Assembly (NCBI GenBank): GCA_000438015.1
Contig: FR901613.1
Span: forward strand, 20,780 to 35,189
From: Coraliomargarita sp. CAG:312
Lineage (GTDB): Bacteria; Verrucomicrobiota; Verrucomicrobiia; Opitutales; Intestinicryptomonadaceae
Direction: 5' to 3'
DNA: 14,410 bases
Shown: positions 6,391 to 13,700 of the stretch, piece after piece
How positions within the stretch are numbered: position 1 is the stretch's first letter
Layout: every line of letters starts with the position of its first letter
Translations under genes and position numbers: made by a program
The notes under the pieces: model-generated
Seen by the model: the letters and a program-made list of their open reading frames with translations, nothing else
Database searches by the model: none
What the model was told of the DNA's origin: nothing

Positions 6391-7971
6391 CTACTTTCCC
6401 TTGTCTTCAGAATCCGGGGCTTTTGCGGCGGATACGAGGATTGATGCGTTTTTGCTGTCCCCTGAATAGTACGCGAGATAATGCGTTCCTCCTATAAAAG
6501 TCGCGTTTACGTTGCCTGCGTCGTATCCGACTGCGCTGGCGAAAGCCACTATTTCCGGTGAAGGCCACGATAGAGGGTTGCCGAATATTTTATCGGCAGC
6601 TACAACTCTGCGTTTAAGCATTCCGCGCGCGCGTTGGTAGTAGTAGTTGCTTACAAGCCCCGTTTGCTTGTCGTATATCAAGCTTGGGGTAGATATGTAA
6701 ATATCTCCTATATTTGTTCTTTGGCGTGTCCAAGTTTTGCCGTAATCGGAGGATTCAAGCTGGAATTGGGCTCTATTTGTGGAATCCGAGCTGTGCTCTA
6801 CGCGCGCTATTGCCAGTATTTTCCCGTTCCCTAGGTATACGGCGGATTGTTCCGTATTCCAGTCGATATTTTTCAAGCCGGATTCCACTGTTGTTTGCGT
6901 CCACGTTTTGCCATTGTCTTTGCTGACAAGCGTACCCCATGCGTTGAGAGCGTCTTTGCCGTAGTTGCCTGTAAACCATATAGCCATTAGGCCTACCGTA
7001 GGCACATGGAATACATCTGTGATTTGCATCGGCATGGGGTCTAGTACCGGGGTTGATATGTGCGTGAAATTCACCCCGTCTTTTGTCCTGTAAAGTTTGT
7101 GCATGCGGTCTTTTCCCACAAACCTAATCCATACGAGCATCTCGGAGTTTTCGTCCAGGCCTTTCCCGATTGGAACTTCGCCGTAATCGGGAGAGTCGGA
7201 AAGTACGGTTTCTTTTGACCAGGTTTTTCCGCCGTCATCAGATGTTTTTACATACGCGTTGCGGGCGCCTTCATTTATTGTATGTGCTTGCCCCCTGCTG
7301 TAAACGCATACTAATTTGTTTCCCAGCGCCTGCATCATGGGCCACGAGTTGTATCCTTTTGAGTCTTCCACAACGAAAGGGGTAGGGCGGTCTTTTACGG
7401 GAGTCAGCCTTATCTCGAGCAAAGCGGATGCTGCGTCGAAGGTATCTGAAGGGTCGCGGTTTAGCCGTTCGATTGACACTATTACCGGAAGTCCGGGTTT
7501 TGCCGGATAGCAGGATTCAAGTTCGATAGTTTTTAATGACAGGGGCGCTGCGGGGACTTTTGAGCGCACAGGGACGCATTTAAGTTTGTTTATTGGCGTT
7601 GTTGAATTTTTCTCCGTTTGAAATATTGTCGCGCGGTAGACATCCTCTGTAAATGCGCTTTTAGGCGCATTCAAAGGAGTCGCGACAATCTCCACCTTTA
7701 ATCCGCGGTAGCCTTCCGGCATTTTGTCCAAGGTTCCGGATACAGCGTTTTCTCCTTTGGAGTCAAATATCCATGCGGGGATTTTATCGGATTTTATTTT
7801 TAGAATTTCTTTTGATGGCTTTCCGGATTTTGCAGATATTGCGTCGGCGTCTAGGCATATGCTGCCGGCGTACAGTGCGTCTTTGGCTTCAGCGCAAAAC
7901 GGCGATATAACCGATACGGCTAAAATAAGGGCGGCGGAGATTTTTTTAAGCGTTATTCTTGCGGCGTTCAT
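6391..7971 (-). CDS. Secreted sialidase-family (BNR/Asp-box) glycan-acting protein
   Basis: The gene encodes 526 residues. A signal peptide (charged start, hydrophobic core 11-25, probable cleavage after AEA near residue 29) points to export. Residues 30-190 form a beta-rich domain that could be a jelly-roll or carbohydrate-binding module. From about 195 to the C-terminus a beta-propeller is indicated by three Asp-boxes, SDDGGKTW (244-251), SKDNGKTW (350-357) and SSDYGKTW (407-414), with spacing normal for sialidases. Candidate active-site features include Arg227, Glu234, Arg237 and a late tyrosine cluster (443-445), but I cannot assign the arginine triad, Tyr and Glu confidently, so exo-alpha-sialidase activity is not proved. 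Other Asp-box glycosidases or lectin-like propellers are alternatives. The gene stands alone, with a candidate promoter upstream and no visible Shine-Dalgarno before the ATG at 7971. Confidence 0.8.
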   Translation of the reverse strand: MNAARITLKKISAALILAVSVISPFCAEAKDALYAGSICLDADAISAKSGKPSKEILKIKSDKIPAWIFDSKGENAVSGTLDKMPEGYRGLKVEIVATPLNAPKSAFTEDVYRATIFQTEKNSTTPINKLKCVPVRSKVPAAPLSLKTIELESCYPAKPGLPVIVSIERLNRDPSDTFDAASALLEIRLTPVKDRPTPFVVEDSKGYNSWPMMQALGNKLVCVYSRGQAHTINEGARNAYVKTSDDGGKTWSKETVLSDSPDYGEVPIGKGLDENSEMLVWIRFVGKDRMHKLYRTKDGVNFTHISTPVLDPMPMQITDVFHVPTVGLMAIWFTGNYGKDALNAWGTLVSKDNGKTWTQTTVESGLKNIDWNTEQSAVYLGNGKILAIARVEHSSDSTNRAQFQLESSDYGKTWTRQRTNIGDIYISTPSLIYDKQTGLVSNYYYQRARGMLKRRVVAADKIFGNPLSWPSPEIVAFASAVGYDAGNVNATFIGGTHYLAYYSGDSKNASILVSAAKAPDSEDKGK

Positions 7972-8063
7972 AGTGAAATTTGCTTTTTATAATAAAAAAT
8001 TTTTTTTGGAAGATGCACAGTTGCATATTTTCTTTGGAAAAGCGCATTGCAACTTAAAAACTT

Positions 8064-8093
8064 ATAAAAATGAATTTTGTTTTTTTATGTCAA
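8064..8093 (-). promoter_or_regulatory. Candidate sigma-70-type promoter of the sialidase-family gene
   Basis: On the minus strand a perfect -35 TTGACA (8093-8088) is followed after 18 bases by TTTTAT (8069-8064), a four-of-six -10. The DNA between is almost pure A/T. Transcription would start near 8057, leaving a leader of about 86 bases. Neighbouring registers such as TTATAA would need a 20-base spacer and are less likely. Confidence 0.45.
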
Positions 8094-8105
8094 CAAGATT
8101 CGGAT

Positions 8106-8157
8106 TAACGCGCGAACTTGTAAAGACAGGATGTTTTTATATGCGGAGCGCGCGTTA
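8106..8157. repeat. Perfect 9-bp inverted repeat with 34-base spacer upstream of the sialidase promoter
   Basis: TAACGCGCG (8106-8114) and CGCGCGTTA (8149-8157) are exact inverted copies whose centres are 43 bp apart, close to four helical turns. The nearer arm lies 12 bp upstream of the candidate TTGACA box. CG-rich arms stand out against AT-rich surroundings. Two half-sites on the same DNA face could bind an activator or a looping repressor. As RNA it would be a long-loop hairpin without a U-tract. Function is inferred. Confidence 0.4.
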
Positions 8158-8198
8158 GGCGAATAAAACTTTTATTTTCCTAAAATCGGCGTCCGGGC

Positions 8199-8228
8199 AA
8201 AAAAATGCGCCCCTTTTTTAGGGGCGCA
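8199..8228 (-). terminator. Strong rho-independent terminator of glnA
   Basis: On the minus strand a perfect 9-bp stem, TGCGCCCCT (8228-8220) pairing with AGGGGCGCA (8214-8206), closes a 5-base A loop and is followed directly by seven T residues (8205-8199). It begins 25 bases past the glnA stop at 8254. This is a textbook intrinsic terminator, and it separates glnA transcription from the sialidase-family gene downstream. Confidence 0.92.
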
Positions 8229-8253
8229 AGAAAGCGTTTTAATTTTGACTTCG

Positions 8254-10389
8254 CTAGTATACGAAGAGAAGCTCTGAGTATTTTGGCAATGGCCAGAGAA
8301 CGTCGTCGACTTCGACTTCGAGCGAGTCCACAAGCTTGCGGAGTTCCGCCATGGCGACAATCGACTTTTGTGTGTCGTTCTTGGCTATCGTAGCTTCCAA
8401 TTTCGCGTTGGCTTTTGAAATTTCTGATATTAGATTCGAAACCAGTTTGCCTTGATTGTCGATGGCCGCATTTTTGCCCCATTTCACGGAAGATATTTCC
8501 GCGGAAGTCTTTGCCAGCTGGTCTAGGAACTTTATCGCAGCAGGCAAAATTATGGTCTTTGACATATTCAAAGCAAGCGATGTTTCTATGCGGATTTTCT
8601 TTTCATATTCTTCCATGAACACTTCGTACCGGGATTTCAATTCCTTGGAATTGAAGACGCCGTACTTTTCGAATAATTTTATATTCTTCGGATCTAGGAA
8701 GGGCTTTAAAGCGGCGGGCGTATTGGGGAGGTTTGGAAGACCGCGCTTTGCGGCTTCTTTCTTCCATTCATCCTTGTATCCGTCGCCGTTGAAGATTATC
8801 CGCTTATGCTTTTTTACTATTCCCTGCAGGATTTTTTGCAGCCCGTTATGGAACTTTTCCGGCGGAAGAGCTTCAAGCTGCTCTGCGATTTCAGCAAACG
8901 CATCGGCGACAATCGTGTTAAGGACAATGTTCGGGCTTGCGCACGACTGCGATGACCCCGCCATGCGGAATTCAAATTTGTTTCCTGTGAACGCGAACGG
9001 ACTTGTGCGGTTTCTGTCTGTTGCGTCGCAGGGAAGCGGCGGAAGCGTGTCCACGCCGATTTTTATAACTTTGCTGTTCTTGGAGGATTTTGCCTCGCCT
9101 GCTTCGAGCTGTTCGATTATGTCGCTTAGCTGTTCTCCCAGGAATATCGATATAATCGCCGGCGGAGCTTCGTTGGCTCCAAGCCTATGGTCGTTGCCGG
9201 CGCCGGCGGTCGCCGAGCGCAGGAGGTCGCTGTGTTCGTCCACCGCTTTTATTACGGCGCACAGAGTTGTGAGGAACAGGGCGTTTTCGTGGGGATTTGT
9301 TCCCGGATTCAGCAGGTTGCGGTCGCCTACTGAAATAGACCAGTTGTTGTGCTTGCCGGAGCCGTTTATGCCTGCAAAAGGCTTTTCGTGCAACAGGCAA
9401 ACAAGGCCGTGTTTTTCGGCTGTATTGCGGAGAATTTCCATAACCATCATATTGTGGTCGATGGCAAGGTTGAGTTCTTCGAATACGGGAGCTATTTCAA
9501 ACTGCGCTGGAGCAACTTCGTTGTGGCGCGTTTTAGCCGGGATTCCTATTCTCCAAAGCTCCTTGTCGACATCGTGCATAAAACTAATTATGCGCGGCTT
9601 TATTGAGCCGAAATAATGGTCTTCCAGCTGCTGGTGTTTTTGCGGCGGCGCGCCGAAAAGCGTCCTGCCTGTCTGCATCAAATCTGGCCGGAGCATGTAG
9701 AGGTTTTTATCTACAAGAAAATATTCCTGTTCGGCACCCAGGGTCACGTTTACATGGTCGTTGCAATTGGGGTCGAAGCATTTCACAAGGCGTTTTGCCT
9801 GCGTGCTTAATACTTGTATTGAGCGCAAAAGGGGCGTTTTCTTGTCTAGGACTTCGCCCGTGTATGAGCAGAACATCGTAGGTATGCAGAGCGTCGCCAC
9901 TCCTCCGACGCGGTTTATAAATGCGGGGCTTGTGGGATCCCATGCGGTATAGCCGCGCGCTTCAAATGTGGAGCGCAATCCGCCGGACGGGAAACTCGAT
10001 GCGTCCGGTTCGCCCAAAATCAAATTTTTGCCTGAGAACGTCGCGATTGCATTGCCGTCCGGGGTAGGCTCCAAAAATGAATCGTGCTTTTCCGCGCTAG
10101 AGCCTGTCAACGGCAAGAACCAATGCGTATAGTGTGTGGCTCCGCGGCTCATCGCCCAGATTTTCATAGCGTGCGCAACATCGTCGGCAACCGCCTGATC
10201 CAGCGGAACTCCCAATTTAATCGTCTCGCGCAATCTTTTATAGATGGGTTTTGAGAGGTACGCTTCCATGGTTTTTAACCCGAAGCTGTCAGCTCCGTAT
10301 TCCGCCTCTATATTGTAGGGCTTAACCGAGTCTTCGACCGCGATCTTGTTCCCCGCTATCTTGGACAATGCCTGTTTTCTTGGATTCAT
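8254..10389 (-). CDS. glnN: Type III glutamine synthetase
   Basis: The gene encodes 711 residues, the large size typical of GSIII (GlnN); GSI and GSII are about 350-470. It makes glutamine from glutamate, ammonia and ATP in the cytoplasm. Family and catalytic signatures are in order: GAEQEYFLVD (218-227), RHNEVAPAQFEIAP (288-301), NGSGKHNNWS (342-351), the nucleotide and glutamate region with AGNDHRLGANEAPP (397-410), and RNRTSPFAFTGNKFEFRM (459-476), with the extra C-terminal helical extension to 711. The ATG at 10389 has a good Shine-Dalgarno AAAGGA (10402-10397) at 7 bases. A sigma-54 promoter lies upstream at 10454-10439 and a strong terminator follows, so it is a single-gene unit. It diverges from gltB, its partner in the GS-GOGAT cycle. 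GSIII lacks the adenylylation site of GSI, so control is probably mainly transcriptional. Confidence 0.97.
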   Translation of the reverse strand: MNPRKQALSKIAGNKIAVEDSVKPYNIEAEYGADSFGLKTMEAYLSKPIYKRLRETIKLGVPLDQAVADDVAHAMKIWAMSRGATHYTHWFLPLTGSSAEKHDSFLEPTPDGNAIATFSGKNLILGEPDASSFPSGGLRSTFEARGYTAWDPTSPAFINRVGGVATLCIPTMFCSYTGEVLDKKTPLLRSIQVLSTQAKRLVKCFDPNCNDHVNVTLGAEQEYFLVDKNLYMLRPDLMQTGRTLFGAPPQKHQQLEDHYFGSIKPRIISFMHDVDKELWRIGIPAKTRHNEVAPAQFEIAPVFEELNLAIDHNMMVMEILRNTAEKHGLVCLLHEKPFAGINGSGKHNNWSISVGDRNLLNPGTNPHENALFLTTLCAVIKAVDEHSDLLRSATAGAGNDHRLGANEAPPAIISIFLGEQLSDIIEQLEAGEAKSSKNSKVIKIGVDTLPPLPCDATDRNRTSPFAFTGNKFEFRMAGSSQSCASPNIVLNTIVADAFAEIAEQLEALPPEKFHNGLQKILQGIVKKHKRIIFNGDGYKDEWKKEAAKRGLPNLPNTPAALKPFLDPKNIKLFEKYGVFNSKELKSRYEVFMEEYEKKIRIETSLALNMSKTIILPAAIKFLDQLAKTSAEISSVKWGKNAAIDNQGKLVSNLISEISKANAKLEATIAKNDTQKSIVAMAELRKLVDSLEVEVDDVLWPLPKYSELLFVY

Positions 10390-10438
10390 CTATTTTTCCT
10401 TTGCTGTTGGTAAATTTTTTTAACTATGCTTTGGTTTA

Positions 10439-10454
10439 AGCAGATAGTGTGCCA
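10439..10454 (-). promoter_or_regulatory. Sigma-54 (-24/-12) promoter of the glutamine synthetase gene
   Basis: Read on the minus strand the site is TGGCACA-CTAT-CTGCT. Against TGGCACG-N4-TTGCW it keeps the essential GG (10453-10452) and GC (10441-10440) with exact 10-base spacing between them, and it differs only at the G after CAC and the first T of the -12 element. Transcription would start near 10428, leaving a leader of about 39 bases before the ATG with its Shine-Dalgarno. The rpoN gene is present in the window. No competing sigma-70 promoter of equal quality was seen here. Confidence 0.8.
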
Positions 10455-10553
10455 ATTTTTTTTGCAGCAATGCCTAGCTTTATAAATATTGATAACAGAC
10501 AATGAAACATGTATTTGCTTTGTCAATTTCCAAAAAAAAATTGGATGAGAAAA

Positions 10554-10571
10554 AACTACAAAATTGTAGTT
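10554..10571. promoter_or_regulatory. Palindromic upstream activator site 1
   Basis: AACTACAA-AA-TTGTAGTT, perfect 8-bp arms around two bases, centred at 10562.5. This is about 134 bp upstream of the predicted glnN start and 164 bp upstream of the gltB start, typical enhancer range for sigma-54 activators. It shares its core with the other two sites in this region and is not the NtrC consensus (TGCACY-type). Confidence 0.7.
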
Positions 10572-10586
10572 CCTCTTTTTGGGATT

Positions 10587-10602
10587 ACTACAATTTTGTA
10601 GT
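10587..10602. promoter_or_regulatory. Palindromic upstream activator site 2
   Basis: ACTACAA-TT-TTGTAGT, perfect 7-bp arms, centred at 10594.5. It is 32 bp (three helical turns) from site 1, so the two lie on the same DNA face, as expected for cooperative binding of an oligomeric activator. The centre is about 132 bp upstream of the predicted gltB start and 166 bp upstream of the glnN start. Confidence 0.7.
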
Positions 10603-10633
10603 TTTTTTCTGCGGTGGTTGTGTGTTCTTATGA

Positions 10634-10651
10634 AACTACAAAATTGTTTTT
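10634..10651. promoter_or_regulatory. Degenerate upstream activator site 3
   Basis: AACTACAA-AA-TTGTTTTT keeps the full left arm of site 1 and six of eight positions on the right. It is centred at 10642.5, 48 bp from site 2 and about 84 bp upstream of the predicted gltB start. The spacing is about four and a half turns, so it lies off the face shared by sites 1 and 2. It is probably a weaker or half site favouring gltB. Confidence 0.5.
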
Positions 10652-10699
10652 CGGCTAAGTTGTTGATTTTCAATCTCTGAAATTGTTTTTTTGCAAAAT

Positions 10700-10715
10700 T
10701 GGCACGATACTTGCT
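10700..10715 (+). promoter_or_regulatory. Sigma-54 (-24/-12) promoter of gltB
   Basis: TGGCACG-ATAC-TTGCT matches the consensus TGGCACG-N4-TTGCW at every fixed position. GG is at 10701-10702 and GC at 10713-10714. Transcription would begin near 10726, only about 17 bases before the gltB ATG, which fits the lack of a Shine-Dalgarno there. Enhancer-like palindromes lie 84-164 bp upstream of that start. Confidence 0.9.
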
Positions 10716-10742
10716 AGTATTTCTGCACAAATCAATACAATT

Positions 10743-13700
10743 ATGCAAGCAGTACAAGAAAAGAAATCGTATTATCCCCAGCCTCAGGGATTGTATAATT
10801 CTCAAAACGAACACGACGCCTGCGGCGTTGGGTTGGTAGCAGATATAAACAATATTTCAAAACACGACATAGTTGAAAAAGGTATTGAAATTTTAAACAG
10901 GCTAATGCACCGCGGAGCTGTCGGGGGAGATTCCCAAACGGGCGACGGCGCGGGGATTTTAGTTCAGATTCCAGACGAGTTTTTCAGAAAGTTTGTGCTG
11001 GGACTTCCGGAGCGCGGCAAATATGCTGTCGGAATGCTGTTTCTGCCAACCGACGAAAGCTTGGCGCAAAAGTGCAGGGAAATTTTCGAGGCCGTCGCCG
11101 CCGAGGAAAATATGAAGGTTTTGACGTGGAGAACTGTTCCGGTGAACCTTTCGGCTATAGGCGGCATGGCGTTGGAGTCGTGCCCGCGCATAGAGCAGGT
11201 TTTTGTTTTGCCCAATTCCACTTTTGCGGATTCGGCTGATTTTGAGCGCGCGCTATATGTGCTGCGCCGGCAGATTGAAAAGAGGGTGGATTCTGAAACT
11301 TCTGCTGGAGACACTTTTTACATTTGCACGTTGTCGAGCCGCACGATTGTTTACAAGGGGTTGTTAAACGCCCCGCAGCTGCGCGCGTTCTATCCGGATT
11401 TGTCAGATTTGTCGTTTAAGAGCGCCTTGGCTATAGTCCACCAGCGCTACAGCACCAACACTTTTCCGACTTGGCAGCTTGCCCAGCCGTTCAGATATTT
11501 GGCGCACAACGGTGAAATTAACACCTTGCGCGGCAATATAAACCAGATGCGTTCGCGCGAGACGCATTTCGAGTCTCCGCTGTTCGGAAAAAACATCAAA
11601 AAAATAATTCCTGTCATACGCGGCAACCAGAGCGATTCCGCCTGTCTGGACAATGCCGTAGAGCTTTATTATTCGGCTGGAAGGTCGCTTGCGCACACAA
11701 TGTTGATGTTGGTTCCTCAAGCGTGGGGGAAGAATTTCTACGTAAGCAAGGACATACAGGGATTTTTCGAGTACAATTCCGGCCTTTCTGAGCCGTGGGA
11801 CGGCCCCGCGGCATTGGCTTTTACCGACGGCGTAAATGTTGGGGCCCTCTTGGACAGGAACGGATTGCGCCCTGCCAGATACACTCTCACCCGCGGCGGC
11901 CTATTTGTTTTGGCTTCCGAAACCGGGGTTCTTGAAATTCCTCCGTCGGAGGTTGTAAAGCGCGGCAGGCTCGGCGCCGGAGAAATGATATACGTAGATA
12001 TGCTCAAGCACCGGGTCGTAAACGACAAGGAGATAAAGACCATAGTCGCGCGCTCAAAGCCGTACCGCAGATGGGTGAACGACAACCGAATAACTTTAAA
12101 TGGAATTTTTGAGTCGGTTCCGGAGCCGATTGTCGGAGAGAATTTAATTCAGCGTCAAAAGCTGTTCGGATATAGCTACGAGGATTTGGATATGGTCTTG
12201 CGGCCAATGGCGGAGACCGCGCACGAGCCCAACGGCTCAATGGGCAACGATGCTTCCCTGGCTGTGCTTTCCGAAAAGCCCCAGCTGCTGTACGACTATT
12301 TCAAGCAGCTTTTTGCCCAGGTGACAAATCCGCCTATAGACCCGATTCGCGAAGAGCTTGTGATGAGCCTAATGACATATATAGGCAACCAGGGGAACAC
12401 TCTCTTGGAGCTTCCCGCGCATGCGCATTTGCTGAAGCTTCCGCGTCCGATTCTCGCCAACCGCGACGTCGCGTGCCTTTGCTCATCCAAGGTTGAAAAC
12501 TTTCAAGCCGAGCGCATTGTTGCGGAATTTTCAGCAAGCGGCGGCGCTGCAAGCCTAGAGCAGTCCCTTGAAAAAATTTGCAAAGCTGCGGAGGATGCCG
12601 TAAACGCCGGCAAGAGCGTCATAATTTTAAGCGACAAAAATCTGTCCTACGGATTTGCGCCAATTCCGATGCTTTTAGCTGTCGCCGCCGTAAACAGGCA
12701 TTTGCTCGATAAAAACCTGCGCACGAGCGCCGGAATTGTCGCGGAAACAGGAGAGGCAAGGGAAATTGCGCACTTTGTATTGCTTCTCGGATACGGCGCC
12801 ACAGCGATAAATCCGTATCTTGCGATAGAGACTATCGCAAATATGGTTGAAAATTCCCAGATAAAGGGCATAGACGCGACCACGGCGGTTGAAAACTATA
12901 TAACAGCAATCTGCAAGGGCATTTTGAAGGTTATGTCCAAGATGGGAATTTCTACTTTGCGCAGTTATAGGCAGGCGCAAGTGTTTGAGGCCGTGGGGCT
13001 GGGCGCGGAGCTGGTGGACAAATATTTTGCGCCGACCGCTTCGCGCATAGGCGGAATAGGGCTAGAGGAAATTGCGCGCGAAACTTTGGAGCGCTACCAC
13101 AATGCCCACTATCCGCGCCCGAATTTTGAGTGCGTTCTGGAAAACATCGGCAAGTACAAGTTCAGAAAGGGCGGAGAACACCACCTATGGACCCCTCAGA
13201 CGATAACTTTGCTCCAGCGCGCGGTGCGCGAGAACGACGAGTCAAAATACCGCGAGTACGCCTCGTTCATAAACAACCAGGCTGAGCATTTATGCACTTT
13301 GCGCGGCCTCTTTAAATTTAAGGACGTACCCTCCATCCCAATCGACGAGGTTGAGAGCCAGGAGTCGATCATACGCAGATTTGTCACCGGCGCGATGAGT
13401 TTCGGATCGATAAGCCCCGAGGCGCACGAGACAATTGCAATAGCAATGAATAGGCTGGGGGGCATGAGCAACTGCGGCGAGGGCGGCGAGGATCCCCAAC
13501 GCTACAAGACAGCCGGAACCCGGGACGACAAGTCGAGCGCCATAAAGCAGGTAGCCAGCGGAAGATTCGGCGTGACAGCGGAATATTTGGCCAATGCCCG
13601 CGAGCTCCAAATCAAGATAGCCCAAGGCGCGAAGCCGGGCGAGGGCGGGCAGCTTCCTGGGCACAAAGTTAACGATTTAATCGCGCGCGTGCGCCACGCC

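Larger units (their letters stand above)
10390..10742. promoter_or_regulatory. Divergent glnN-gltB nitrogen-control region
   Basis: These 353 bases separate the two GS-GOGAT genes and hold two outward-facing sigma-54 promoters whose -24 elements are about 248 bp apart. Between them are three palindromic sites and many A/T tracts, for example nine A at 10532-10540, seven T at 10602-10608 and seven T at 10686-10692, which suggests curved DNA that could favour looping between activator and promoter. Minor dyads also occur: GACAA (10498-10502) with TTGTC (10520-10524), and CCAA-A7-TTGG (10530-10544). The minus frame covering 10386-10814 is not credible, since it runs over both promoters and the start of gltB. 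Confidence 0.8.

Noticed and set aside
8456..9616. A 386-codon open frame on the plus strand inside the glutamine synthetase gene
   Set aside because: It is antisense to a strongly conserved enzyme, its protein is rich in Ser/Ala/Phe without any motif, and no ribosome binding site or promoter supports it. It is a frame shadow of glnN codon bias.
10386..10814. A 142-codon minus-strand frame across the glnN-gltB control region
   Set aside because: It covers both sigma-54 promoters, the palindromes and the start of gltB. Its Lys/Asn/Phe/Ile content just reflects AT-rich DNA.
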